DNA from: Promethearchaeota archaeon | Lineage (GTDB): Archaea; Asgardarchaeota; Lokiarchaeia; Sigyniarchaeales; SOKP01 | Length of the DNA stretch: 64,000 nt | Direction of reading: 5' to 3' | Assembly: GCA_019058245.1 (NCBI GenBank) | Contig: JAHPZJ010000025.1 | Coordinates: 28,408-92,407, forward strand | Shown here: positions 28,512 to 37,416 of the stretch, piece after piece | Layout: each line of letters opens with the position of its first letter | Position numbering within the stretch: the stretch's first letter is position 1 | Made by a program: the position numbers and the translations under genes | The notes under the pieces: model-generated | Told to the model about the DNA's origin: nothing | The model's input: only the letters and a program-made list of their open reading frames with translations | The model's database searches: none

Positions 28512-29243
28512 TTATTTAATTTCTATATAAGAAACTAAGCCTAAATTGTCTAAAGCGCCAATTATTCGCTGAATCTCTGTCTCTGGCTGTCCTGATTCCT
28601 CCGCAATCTCCGATATTGTGTGAAAACCATCTGCTAAATGCGCGATCTTGAACTCTTTCTTATCCAAAATACCTTGCGTTATCACCTGAGTTGGCAATCT
28701 TTTTAACGTCCATTCTGGCTTCTGATCTCTTACCACACGTAAATCATCCTCAGACAGTATCAAGCCCTTCTTTGATATCTGTTTCTGGGTTTTTTGAAAA
28801 TCCTTCTTGAATATCTTTAAAATTGGTAACTTCAGCTGGATCTCGGCTAGTTTACCAACCTCTAAAATCTCATCAATCACCTTATCAAAATCGCGAAAAA
28901 TACGAACATCTCCAGACCACGCTTCGAGCTTATCTCCAAACTCCTCGACAAATTGATCTATAATATCTGTCAGGGCTTTATGCGTAATTTTAGCATCGTC
29001 ATTTTTATCAGCAGCGGCGGTTATTAGCACTCCCTCCTTAAAGACTAAAAGTAAATAAAATACTTGCATATCTATTACTTTAAGTTCTCCACTTCCTTTT
29101 GAGAACTCTACAGAAAAATCTTTAAGTGCTGTTAAAAAACCGCTTACTAAATCCTGATTAAACTCGATACTCCCATATTTACGATGGATTAAGCAGATTC
29201 CCGTATTCTGATGGATTAAGTAGACATTATGGAGCAGATTCAT
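28512..29243 (-). CDS. Longin-like domain protein with C-terminal winged helix
   Basis: 243 aa. The first 130 residues look like a longin/profilin-type alpha-beta fold: VYLIHQNTGICLIHRKYGS, then DLVSGFLTALKDFSVEF and a hydrophobic strand MQVFYLLLVFKEGVLITAAAD. The C-terminal 60 residues resemble a winged helix (HLADGFHTISEIAEESGQPETEIQRII). Longin domains in eukaryotes occur in SNAREs and GTPase regulators, and Asgard genomes encode many. The assignment is by pattern only. Its base composition is less AT-rich than its neighbours. Confidence 0.6.
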   Translation of the reverse strand: MNLLHNVYLIHQNTGICLIHRKYGSIEFNQDLVSGFLTALKDFSVEFSKGSGELKVIDMQVFYLLLVFKEGVLITAAADKNDDAKITHKALTDIIDQFVEEFGDKLEAWSGDVRIFRDFDKVIDEILEVGKLAEIQLKLPILKIFKKDFQKTQKQISKKGLILSEDDLRVVRDQKPEWTLKRLPTQVITQGILDKKEFKIAHLADGFHTISEIAEESGQPETEIQRIIGALDNLGLVSYIEIK

Positions 29244-29700
29244 TTACCTCCTTGACTTAATTGGGAAATTGGATAAATATATTCACACATTTAAACACAC
29301 GATTTACATTTTATGTATTTTAAAAATTTTATTTTAGTTATATTAAAAATATATATTCTTTATAATTTATAGTAATACTCCGTATATTTATAATTACTTC
29401 ATCTAAAGTTGTTGGAATATGGTCGTTTAACCCGCTTTTTTTTTCACTATTCACCATATTATGGTGAAGAATAATAATGTTGATTGTAGTATTTTTTCAC
29501 AGTTTCACTTAGTATGGCAGGGTTTTCCTTTATTTTTTGATAATTTAATATTATTAGTAAATTGACTCTAAAATATAAAAGGGATTGGAATGATTTTGAA
29601 GTTTTTTTTGTATATTAGTATTATAATTAAATTAAATCAAATAATTGAATAGTTGAAAAGTAATTTTGTAATTATTATAAAAAAGAAAAAAAAAATAATA
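29244..29700. other. Intergenic region without a gene
   Basis: About 450 bp of very AT-rich DNA. No ORF of note. It holds a perfect 19-bp palindrome (listed separately). Confidence 0.6.
29450..29468. promoter_or_regulatory. Perfect 19-bp palindrome, operator-like
   Basis: TTCACCATA-T-TATGGTGAA is an exact palindrome about 200 bp upstream of the longin-like gene, too far for a simple promoter operator, and downstream of the DUF996-like gene. A fragment of the arm (TTTCAC) recurs nearby. It could bind a dimeric regulator or form a terminator hairpin for the leftward transcript. Confidence 0.5.
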
Positions 29701-30450
29701 TTATCTAATTTCTGAACCACATAAAGCACAGAACTTTGCTAGTTCAGATACTTTGGCTCCACAATTTGGGCAAAAATTAATTTTTCTTTCAGGGTTTATT
29801 ATTTGTTGAGGATCATGTAAATTTGCTTGCAGTTCTGAAAGTTCTGGAGTGTCAATAGTCGATAATTTGTTTAATATCGCTAGATTAAAATATCCTTTAA
29901 TTTGATAGATAAATCCGATGATTGCTGGTACAATTAAAAACCATAATGAACTTAAGAGTGTACCTTTTTTTAGTTTATCGCACCCCATAATTGCTTCTTC
30001 AGATATATTAGCTGGAAACATCTTAAAGTTATTCTCAAAAAATAATTTCAGATTTTTCCATGCTTTCATTTCAGCTGCCACGCCTACATATATGAACACT
30101 ATACCCGAAATCATAAGAATTATAGGTACAGAGAGCGAGATATAGATAGGTAATGAGGAAGAGATAAAGAAAAGTAAAGCTATGTTAACGCCTCCGATAA
30201 TCAAGACAACCATACCACATATTCTTGATATAAAACCCTTGATATATTTTGAGCGAAAATTATGTAACAACGGGTTATTTAAGGCATAATTTGCTCTTTT
30301 AAGACTTTTTATTGCAACAAAAATAAGAATCATTGCAACAAAACCAGCCATTCCTGTGATAATGCTTACAATGGTTAAAATTGCCACAACTTGAATATAT
30401 TTTCCAAAATCATGGAATTCTTTATTAATACCTATGTTTATATTTGACAT
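29701..30450 (-). CDS. DUF996-like membrane protein with C-terminal zinc ribbon
   Basis: 249 aa with about five hydrophobic helices (for example VVAILTIVSIITGMAGFVAM and ICGMVVLIIGGVNIALLFFI) and a C-terminal double-Cys ribbon CPNCGAKVSELAKFCALCG. The text LIFVAIKSLKRANYALN after helix one resembles DUF996 archaeal membrane proteins. Function unknown; the ribbon is likely cytoplasmic. Confidence 0.65.
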   Translation of the reverse strand: MSNINIGINKEFHDFGKYIQVVAILTIVSIITGMAGFVAMILIFVAIKSLKRANYALNNPLLHNFRSKYIKGFISRICGMVVLIIGGVNIALLFFISSSLPIYISLSVPIILMISGIVFIYVGVAAEMKAWKNLKLFFENNFKMFPANISEEAIMGCDKLKKGTLLSSLWFLIVPAIIGFIYQIKGYFNLAILNKLSTIDTPELSELQANLHDPQQIINPERKINFCPNCGAKVSELAKFCALCGSEIR

Positions 30451-30617
30451 TTTTTTTTCTAATTTGATATTTTGGTAATTGATATAGTCTTCTCAAAAAT
30501 AATTGATTAAAGAACGGGAGTCCATTAATTGTGAATTGAAATAGAATCCCAATACAAGCTTTAAGAAGGGTATAGAATGTACTAAATGAGGTTTTTTCTT
30601 TTCTCCTCTATTGATAA

Positions 30618-31619
30618 TTAGTCTTTATGCATATTTTTGATTTCTTCTAAAGGGAGTATCTGGCGAGGTTCATGTACAACAAGACCTTGAGCATATTTTC
30701 TTAAGATTGAAATTATACTTAAAAACTCCGATTTTTTTATTATAGTATTTATGGCGTACCATCCTTCAGAATCTGCCCCAGCTAATTTAGAAATTGTAGG
30801 ACGCTTTAATGCGGGAAGCGTTTTTAATATTTTATCTAAGTTCTCTTCTCTGACATTTAAAAATACATGAAGAGATTTTGAAGCTTTTATAACACCTTTT
30901 AATAAAACCAAAATATCTTTAATTTTCTCTCTTTTCCATTCATCTTTCAAGGCATTTTTGTTTGCTATTAGAACAGCAGTAGAGGTATCAATAACATCAA
31001 TAATTTTTAGATTATTAGCTTTAATAGTTGATCCTGTAGCGGTGTTATCAATTATAACATCTACTTCTTCTGGAGGTTTGGCTTCAGTTGCTCCAAATGA
31101 TAAAAATATCTTAATTTTATCATTTTTTCCCCATTTTCTCCAAGGAGTAATTATAAGAGGATTAACATCACCATAAAGTTTCTTATATGTTTTATTATTC
31201 TTAATGTAATCTAAAGAAAGAGTTAGATATTCAGTTGAAATTCTTAGAACCTTCTTATCGTCATAGAATTTTTGGAGTACGTCATCTAAAGAATTGATGT
31301 GTTCCCAATCATTAGGAATACAAAACACAATTGAAACACCACCTATTTCTAAATCTAGTAATACTTCCACATCGGCGTTAGTTTCTTTAACCCAATCTTT
31401 ACCTGATATTCCTAAATCAAATTCATTTTCACCAATTAAATAATTAGGAATTTCTTGAGGACGTAATAATTTAATATAAATTTCTGAATCTTTTACAGAT
31501 GGTCTATAATCTCTTTTTGAAGAAAATGTTAGCTTTAATCCAGCTCTTTCAAAAAAGGAGGCAACCTCATCATGAAGGCTTCCTTTAGGAAGTGTGATTT
31601 TTAATTTTTTATTATTCAT
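30618..31619 (-). CDS. hisG: ATP phosphoribosyltransferase
   Basis: First enzyme of histidine synthesis, 333 aa, long-form size or slightly longer. The N-terminal KITLPKGSLHDEVASFFERAGL and FDLGISGKDWVKE motifs are typical, as is DNTATGSTIKANNLKIID, the PRPP loop. The C-terminal region contains AGADSEGWYAINTIIKKSE, consistent with the regulatory ACT-like domain of the long form. No other his genes are adjacent, so histidine genes are scattered. Confidence 0.93.
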   Translation of the reverse strand: MNNKKLKITLPKGSLHDEVASFFERAGLKLTFSSKRDYRPSVKDSEIYIKLLRPQEIPNYLIGENEFDLGISGKDWVKETNADVEVLLDLEIGGVSIVFCIPNDWEHINSLDDVLQKFYDDKKVLRISTEYLTLSLDYIKNNKTYKKLYGDVNPLIITPWRKWGKNDKIKIFLSFGATEAKPPEEVDVIIDNTATGSTIKANNLKIIDVIDTSTAVLIANKNALKDEWKREKIKDILVLLKGVIKASKSLHVFLNVREENLDKILKTLPALKRPTISKLAGADSEGWYAINTIIKKSEFLSIISILRKYAQGLVVHEPRQILPLEEIKNMHKD

Positions 31620-32028
31620 TTAACGTCACTAAATTTTTGAAATATAATAATTTATTTATGAAAAAATTTGCAAATTTTATTTTTAATTAGACTTTTTAAG
31701 ATTATTTATACTATCTAAAGGCATAATAGATTATCTTAAAATATGAGTAAACAAGTCTTATTGAATCTTTATAGAGAATATTGTTAAGATTGCTTTAATC
31801 TTTATTTTATATTGCTAAACCTATTAAATCTTGAGGGGATATAGGACCTACAACTTTCAGGAAAGGTAAATTCAGCGTTTGATTTCAATGAAAATTTCAT
31901 GTAAAAAATGAGATGAAAAAAATAGAGAATGTTCTTCAATATTTTACTTTTTTTGGTAATTAAATCATAAGAATTATAAAATTTAAGAATTTAAAACATA
32001 TAAATAGCTTATAAAGATAGCCTAATTA
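31620..32028. other. Intergenic region holding one copy of a 32-nt repeat
   Basis: About 410 bp with no convincing gene. It carries the left copy of a direct repeat whose partner lies on the far side of the ribbon-helix-helix gene. Confidence 0.5.
31866..31897 (+). repeat. Direct repeat copy 1 flanking the ribbon-helix-helix gene
   Basis: GTAAATTCAGC-GTTT-GATTTCAATG and following bases match the copy at 32507-32538 at 28 of 32 positions, same orientation. The two copies bracket the RHH gene, 640 bp apart. Confidence 0.7.
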
Positions 32029-32394
32029 TTACCTTCTCAATGCCTTTTCAATAGTATCTAATTCTTTTTCTAATTCCTTTTTTCTTTCTTCAAGTAATTT
32101 CTCTCGTTCTAGCAGTTCTTCATTACTTGGTGTTGTTAAATATTCTCCTTTTTTATGAGCGGAGTGTGTATTTTTCAGTTCTTTTAAAATTTCATGTCTA
32201 TTTAACTTTTTAAATGATGGATCTGATTTATTTGGATAGATTGATCGATTAATATCAGCAATCCTTTTCCTTACTGCAGACCTAATAAATTCAGACTTAG
32301 TTTGCAGTTGTAAGTGTGAATATCTGTCTATTTTTTTGTAAAGCCTTTCGGATACCATTACTTTAATAAATTTCTCTTTTTTTTCATCCGTCAT
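32029..32394 (-). CDS. Ribbon-helix-helix (CopG/MetJ-type) DNA-binding protein with charged coiled-coil tail
   Basis: 121 aa. Residues 8-48 give the RHH pattern, KFIKVMVSERLYKKIDRYS then TKSEFIRSAVRKRIADI. The C-terminal 50 residues form a highly charged coiled coil (EELLEREKLLEERKKELEKEL), probably for oligomerisation. Thirty bp upstream of its start is an array of three TGATCA sites, so autoregulation is likely. No toxin gene is seen next to it, so antitoxin identity is not supported. Confidence 0.8.
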   Translation of the reverse strand: MTDEKKEKFIKVMVSERLYKKIDRYSHLQLQTKSEFIRSAVRKRIADINRSIYPNKSDPSFKKLNRHEILKELKNTHSAHKKGEYLTTPSNEELLEREKLLEERKKELEKELDTIEKALRR

Positions 32395-32420
32395 TTTAAA
32401 TATCCATTATTACTATAATT

Positions 32421-32445
32421 ATGATCATTATGATCAATATGATCA
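32421..32445. promoter_or_regulatory. Operator-like array of three TGATCA palindromes at 9-bp spacing
   Basis: ATGATCA occurs at 32421, 32430 and 32439, exactly 9 bp apart, just upstream of the RHH gene. RHH regulators bind tandem short palindromes cooperatively, so this is the expected kind of self-operator. That the array is this close to the gene's start favours the idea; binding itself is inferred. Confidence 0.7.
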
Positions 32446-32506
32446 TTTTCATATTTAAATCTTACTTGACACAAAAGTAAATTTATTATAATATTGAGTT
32501 AGAACA

Positions 32507-32538
32507 GTAAATTCAGCATCCGATTTCAATGAAAGTTT
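32507..32538 (+). repeat. Direct repeat copy 2 flanking the ribbon-helix-helix gene
   Basis: Second copy of the 32-nt repeat at 31866-31897; 28 of 32 positions agree. It lies upstream of the RHH operator array. Confidence 0.7.
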
Positions 32539-32671
32539 TTTTGAAAAAATTTTTCTCCCTTAAAAAAAAATATCTGGATCAAATGAACAATGAATTCTCA
32601 AGAGTTATAAAATTACATGTCTTCAAAACACAGCGGATTTACTATTTTGATTAAAGAAACAAAAAAAAAAT

Positions 32672-32989
32672 TTAATTAATAATTTTTTGAATCATTTCAT
32701 AATTTCCAGTACATTGAATTTTCTCTTCTCCTTCTTTTATATAGAATTGAACATCTTGGTATGGCCAAAAAATTCTTTGCTCACAAACAAAGCCTGTTGT
32801 TACTACAATATTCAATTGATTTTTCATCGATTCAACCACGTTCATATATTTGTTATATTGTTTTTCAGAATCCCGCATTACATTCACATTAAGCACCACT
32901 ATTTCTTGACCTTCTTATGCAATTAACACTTTGAGACGCTCTATTAAATACATCCATTTAACTTCCCACGAAGTATTTTGTTCGCTCAT
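32672..32989 (-). pseudogene. Small ORF interrupted by an in-frame TAA (or two tiny cistrons)
   Basis: From ATG at 32989 the frame reads MSEQNTSWEVKWMYLIERLK, then VLIA and a TAA at 32917-32915. The same frame goes on as EGQEIVVLNVNVMRDSEKQY to a natural end at 32672. The downstream part could restart at GTG 32899 (75 aa, with GAAGGT upstream). Because both parts are in the same frame and the junction reads like one protein, it is best seen as a gene broken by a stop. Function unknown. Confidence 0.45.
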
Positions 32990-33051
32990 AAATCCTACTT
33001 ATATTGAGATTATACAAAAAAAAAAAAAATAAAGAGATTCTCAAAATAATA

Positions 33052-34743
33052 TTAATGAATATTTGGATATATTACCTTATTTGGATAAATTTTCCGTGCT
33101 TTTTTTATTAATTCAAGAGCAGCATCATTTTTTTTCATATTGAATAATATTTCTGCTTGTTCTGAATATATTTCAAATAATGATTCTTTTTTCAATTCTG
33201 GATTGATAATATCTTCTAAAACTCTTAAAGCATCCTTATTTTTTTTTAAATAGAATGCAAGATATCGTGCTTTTTGTAGGTAAAATTTTAATAAGTTTGG
33301 ATCAATTTTGATAGCAGTATCTAATACTTCTAAAGCTTTTTCATATTGATCTATGAAACAATAAATTGAGGCTAATTGTGAATAGTATTCTGAATTATTT
33401 GGTTCTAATTCAATTGCTCTATTTAATGCTTCTATTGCTTCTTCAAATTTATTCATCCAAATTAAAATATTTGCTAAATTTAAGTAATAATTTGATACAT
33501 TTGGGGCCATTTCAATAGCTTTCTTGATTGTTCTTAAAGCTTCATGATATTCGCCTTTAAATTGTAAGATTTGTGTTTTAATGGCATAATTTAAAGAATT
33601 TTTAGTATCCATCTTAATTGCTTTACCAACATATTCTAAAGCATTATTTACTGTTTCCTGATGTTTGGGGGGTGGTAGTTCTTTACTAGCTTCTTTAAGA
33701 TATAGTAAGGCTCTTTTTTGTAAATATTCTAAACGTTCAAAAATGTAGATATCGGAAGTTAAGATTAAAGAGGGAATTTCTTTCAGATTTAGGTAATTTA
33801 CAAAATATTTTTTCTTAAAGTCTTTAAAGATATTTATTAAATAATTTCTTATTAAGTTATAAAGAGGTGGTTCTAGATCCTCATGAAAGAGATTATATTT
33901 TTTAATTAATTCAAATAATACTTCTTCACATATATCATTTATAATGATTTCCTTAAAATCATAAGAATTTACAAATCCTAAATAATAATGATCTCTTAGA
34001 ATAGATTGTATAACACCTTTAAAAATAGTTCCATATTCATCTGTGGATCTAAAATAAACACAAAATTCGTTATTTGATGATTTTAATTCATAAATTGTTA
34101 TATAACAAGCATCTTTTTCAATAACCTTGTGTAAAAACCATTTTAATTCCGTTTTTGTTAACTTACTCTTCCCATATTTCTTGATGAAATCATCCAATGA
34201 AATTGAAATATTAGAGGTTTTATCAAAAAATTTAACATGGTTTAAAGCTAAGTATAGAATTGAAATATTTAATTTATCTTCAGACAGCGACTTTAATTCA
34301 TCAGTTGTTAATTCATTTTTTAGTTTGAGAAATTCAATTATAATATTTTCATCTTTTATATTAAAAGAATTAAATAGGTGAGAAATTTGATTAAAATTTT
34401 TGGAAAATGCTTTTTGCTCTAAATCTAGTATAGTCTTAATGCCTAATCTATAAGATTTAAGTCGTTTTAATAACTCTTTTACTCCTAAACTTGAGATTGA
34501 ATAAATACTATTCTTTTGATCACGTGAGACGTTAATACAATTTTTGTTTTTTAATTTTTTAGCCCACTTATGGAAAGTATTTTTATTCATTCTATTTGTT
34601 ATACCTTTCTCGGAACTATTTATGAATTCTTCACGTCTCATCGGACCATAAACGCTTAATGCATAAAGAATGATATCTTCATATTGTTTAATTTCCCAAA
34701 TTTGAATGGGTATTTTATTAGGAATGATATTCATTTCAGCCAT
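33052..34743 (-). CDS. Winged-helix plus TPR-repeat protein (563 aa)
   Basis: The N-terminal 95 residues look like a winged helix (EDIILYALSVYGPMRREEFI ... NKNTFHKWAKKLKNKNCINV). The middle is helical and unrecognised. From about residue 360 there are at least four tandem tetratricopeptide repeats such as EALRTIKKAIEMAPNVSNYY, EAIEALNRAIELEPNNSEYY and KALEVLDTAIKIDPNLLKFY. The layout suggests a DNA-binding module joined to a protein-interaction scaffold. Function unknown; no operon partners. Confidence 0.75.
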   Translation of the reverse strand: MAEMNIIPNKIPIQIWEIKQYEDIILYALSVYGPMRREEFINSSEKGITNRMNKNTFHKWAKKLKNKNCINVSRDQKNSIYSISSLGVKELLKRLKSYRLGIKTILDLEQKAFSKNFNQISHLFNSFNIKDENIIIEFLKLKNELTTDELKSLSEDKLNISILYLALNHVKFFDKTSNISISLDDFIKKYGKSKLTKTELKWFLHKVIEKDACYITIYELKSSNNEFCVYFRSTDEYGTIFKGVIQSILRDHYYLGFVNSYDFKEIIINDICEEVLFELIKKYNLFHEDLEPPLYNLIRNYLINIFKDFKKKYFVNYLNLKEIPSLILTSDIYIFERLEYLQKRALLYLKEASKELPPPKHQETVNNALEYVGKAIKMDTKNSLNYAIKTQILQFKGEYHEALRTIKKAIEMAPNVSNYYLNLANILIWMNKFEEAIEALNRAIELEPNNSEYYSQLASIYCFIDQYEKALEVLDTAIKIDPNLLKFYLQKARYLAFYLKKNKDALRVLEDIINPELKKESLFEIYSEQAEILFNMKKNDAALELIKKARKIYPNKVIYPNIH

Positions 34744-34944
34744 ATTACTACAACTTATTTTTAAAAATTTAAAATTAACTAGTTAGGACAAGTATTAGGA
34801 CAAAAGACATAAATTTCTAAAAAATAAATTACTTTTTAATCAATTATTAAAAAATCTCCTTATATAAAAATAAAATAATAGTAATTTTTGTGTTATAAAT
34901 TGTAGTTCCCTCTATTATTCATTTTATAAAATCATGGTGAAAAT

Positions 34945-35142
34945 TTGTTTAAAAGGATAGAGAAATATAAATGTCCCCGCTGTGAAAGTGAAGATATATT
35001 AGAATTTGATAATTTTATCTCTTGTTACAAATGTCATTTAGATTTTGATAAAAAATTTCTTGGAGTAATTAATGATGAAAATATTTTGGCTCGAGAAGAG
35101 CTGAAAGGTATTTTTGATACTTTTAGTAAAAGAGATACTTAA
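34945..35142 (+). CDS. Small zinc-ribbon protein (65 aa)
   Basis: 65 aa with CPRCESEDI and CYKCHLDF, a four-Cys zinc ribbon at residues 10-32, then a charged helix. Start is TTG with GGTGA just upstream; an ATG at 34934 is in another frame and stops quickly. Likely nucleic-acid or protein binding; no specific family recognised. Confidence 0.55.
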   Translation: MFKRIEKYKCPRCESEDILEFDNFISCYKCHLDFDKKFLGVINDENILAREELKGIFDTFSKRDT

Positions 35143-35523
35143 TTTTCTGAAATATCACTAAATCTTCGATAAAGAGAAAGTAAATGTTTTAAGAAATAAC
35201 CATTATCATATAATTAGAGTTGGAAATGAATTAAAAGTAATTATTAAAATGAAACAAAACACAAAACTCGAAAATACAAGATTATTTTAACATTTCTCAT
35301 TTGAATATCTCAATCGATTCTTTTTCATTTATAATATTCCTTATAATTCTTACATTTTAATTATAAATAAAAGAATATAAAAACAGAGATAATTAGACTT
35401 CAATAATAATTATCGATAACATACATTTAGACTCTTAAAGCCCAAATAAATTAGAAAATCTTAAAAAAGTTGATATTGAGTATTTCATTAAACAGAATTA
35501 CATATAATAAAAATTTGAGTAAT
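35143..35523. other. Intergenic region with a short start-less coding-like remnant
   Basis: 380 bp. Near 35165-35290 a frame reads IFDKEKVNVLRNNHYHIIRV and on to a stop, opening right after a stop and lacking a start before its last ATG. It may be a decayed gene end. Otherwise AT-rich spacer. Confidence 0.4.
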
Positions 35524-35838
35524 ATGAATTACTACATTTTTTTTGTAACTGTACCTAATATTGAAGAAGGTCAAAAAATAGCTAAAATTTTAGTAGAAAA
35601 TAAACTCGCAGCATGTGTAAATATTATTCAAAATATCCTTTCAGTTTATAGATGGAGAGGTAAGATTGAAGAAGATAATGAACATTTATTAATTATCAAA
35701 ACCACAGAAGAAAATAACACCAAAATTATTAAAAAAGTAAAGGAAATCCATTCCTATACAGAACCAGAGTGTATAGGCCTTAAAATTGAAACTGGATCAG
35801 ACACATATTTAAATTGGATTAAAGAAATGGTTGAATAA
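35524..35838 (+). CDS. cutA: CutA-like divalent-cation tolerance protein
   Basis: CutA family, about 104 aa from the ATG at 35524; the track's start adds 18 residues that do not fit the family. Signature text: FFVTVPNIEEGQKIAKILVE, LAACVNIIQNILSVYRWRGK and HSYTEPECIGLKI. CutA is a very stable trimer related to PII; its function is still unclear. It is 24 bp upstream of the next gene. Confidence 0.92.
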   Translation: MNYYIFFVTVPNIEEGQKIAKILVENKLAACVNIIQNILSVYRWRGKIEEDNEHLLIIKTTEENNTKIIKKVKEIHSYTEPECIGLKIETGSDTYLNWIKEMVE

Positions 35839-35862
35839 CTAAGAAATATCTATTATATAATT

Positions 35863-36699
35863 ATGCTACATGATATTTTTCAAATCGATTGGATCTTTGT
35901 TGATACAATTATAATAATTCTATTGATTCTACTCTTAGTTAGTGTAAAGATTTTTAAATCAACTCATCGATGGCGTTCATCCTTTACTAATATGTCTATG
36001 GATACATTTTTTATTTCAAATCTTCAAAATCTTGTTGGAAATAAATATATTCGTATAAAAAAAGTGGTTTTAATAAAAAATTCTTCTTTACAAGAAAAAG
36101 CTAGTAAAAATCCAACTATTATAATTTTGAGAACACATCATAGTAGGAGATTCTTAAAAATTTTAGCTGAAGCTCTAGGGAGTAATGGTTTCAACATTGT
36201 TTTAGCAAATTTTAAAATTAGAAATTATCTGAATAAAAATAATTACACAAATATCGTAATTAGTGAGTTAAAATCTATCATTTCGATAATTTTGGACGCG
36301 TATGAAAAAAGGGGATTAATAATAAATCAAAATTATATATCATTAAGCCATTCAGCATCAGTTCTTCTTTATAAAGCGATTTTAACAGATAGTAAAAATA
36401 AAGGTCTAATTTTAATTAATCCAAAAATAGATTCAGAAAATCTGAAAAATTTTACTGAAATTAATAAGAATAAACATGCAAATATTCATTTGTATACTAT
36501 TTTTAGCAAATATTCTTTCTTTATATTTTCTAATAAAAACTTAAAATTTCTACAAACTAATATTTCCTCTCAAAAATTATCAGAACTAAAAGTTATAATC
36601 CTTGAAAAGGCTAAAAAATCTTTCAAATATTATGAAACTATTGTATTAGGAACCATTATTAATATTATTGAAAATAAATTAGTAAAATTAAATACCTAA
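35863..36699 (+). CDS. Membrane-anchored protein, possible alpha/beta-hydrolase-like fold
   Basis: 278 aa. One N-terminal membrane helix (IFVDTIIIILLILLLVSVKI) and a basic stretch follow. The remainder has alternating strands and helices with TIIILRTHHSRRF and a possible nucleophile elbow LSHSASVLLYKAIL, in place of GxSxG. The hydrolase idea is inference only. It sits in a run of same-strand genes with 10-25 bp gaps from cutA to the GNAT gene, suggesting one operon. Confidence 0.5.
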   Translation: MLHDIFQIDWIFVDTIIIILLILLLVSVKIFKSTHRWRSSFTNMSMDTFFISNLQNLVGNKYIRIKKVVLIKNSSLQEKASKNPTIIILRTHHSRRFLKILAEALGSNGFNIVLANFKIRNYLNKNNYTNIVISELKSIISIILDAYEKRGLIINQNYISLSHSASVLLYKAILTDSKNKGLILINPKIDSENLKNFTEINKNKHANIHLYTIFSKYSFFIFSNKNLKFLQTNISSQKLSELKVIILEKAKKSFKYYETIVLGTIINIIENKLVKLNT

Positions 36700-36708
36700 A
36701 TTTTTCTG

Positions 36709-37416
36709 ATGAAAAAAGAGAGAATTTTAAGAGATCATCATGGATTTATAATATATTCTGAAGAAGATTGGACACTCTTAAAAAACAAAAGAGTGAGAGC
36801 TATTGAATTATTAAAAATGTTCACAAAAGAAGGATTCAATCCATTTATTTATGGAAGTATTGCACGTGGCAATATCCATGAAAATAGTGATATTGATATT
36901 ATATTTCTTAACCAAGTTCCCTCATTTCAGATTGAGTTTATTTTAAATAAACATGGTTATAAAAATTATTTTAGAGAAATTATTATGGCAACTCCCTTAG
37001 ATTCAATAAAACTTTACATTTATTTAAGCGAATTAGAAAGTATAACTATACCATTATCAAAATTAGATAAAAATATTTTAGAATTTTATGATTTTGGTGG
37101 AAAAATCAACTTAAGTCAACTTAATTCAGATTTAAGAGTGGCGGGTATTGATAAAAGACTGGTTCTAATCAAACCTAACCCTGAAGGTCACGAAGAAATC
37201 TCAATTATAGGCAACGAACTGAGAGCAGCAAAAGAAGTAGGTATTAGTATTGATACATTAAAAGAGCGTAAAAAAGTGTTATTGAGAAGAGAAAAGTATG
37301 GAAAAACTGGAGTATTTTTAAAAAAACAACTTCAAATTAATGAAACCACTGAAGAAGCTTTAAAAAATTTAGCACATAAAAAATCTATTGTGAGAAAAAA
37401 ATTATTTAAAATATGA
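36709..37416 (+). CDS. Nucleotidyltransferase-fold protein (archaeal COG1708-like)
   Basis: 235 aa. The polymerase-beta type motif is FIYGSIARGNIHENSDIDIIF at about residues 42-62 (GSxxRG...SDID), which binds NTP and Mg2+. The rest includes KPNPEGHEEISIIGNELRAA, a conserved text in archaeal members of this group. Substrate unknown. Its stop overlaps the start of the radical SAM gene by 4 nt (ATGA), showing tight coupling. Confidence 0.8.
   Translation: MKKERILRDHHGFIIYSEEDWTLLKNKRVRAIELLKMFTKEGFNPFIYGSIARGNIHENSDIDIIFLNQVPSFQIEFILNKHGYKNYFREIIMATPLDSIKLYIYLSELESITIPLSKLDKNILEFYDFGGKINLSQLNSDLRVAGIDKRLVLIKPNPEGHEEISIIGNELRAAKEVGISIDTLKERKKVLLRREKYGKTGVFLKKQLQINETTEEALKNLAHKKSIVRKKLFKI

Noticed and set aside
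32029-32394. RHH protein as antitoxin of a toxin-antitoxin pair
   Set aside because: No toxin-like ORF overlaps or adjoins it in the same direction.
32915-32917. Stop codon readthrough by pyrrolysine or selenocysteine in the small broken gene
   Set aside because: The codon is TAA, which is neither UAG nor UGA.
32687-32926. 79-aa ORF on the + strand
   Set aside because: Antisense to the interrupted small gene and very rich in Phe, Ile and His; likely a shadow.
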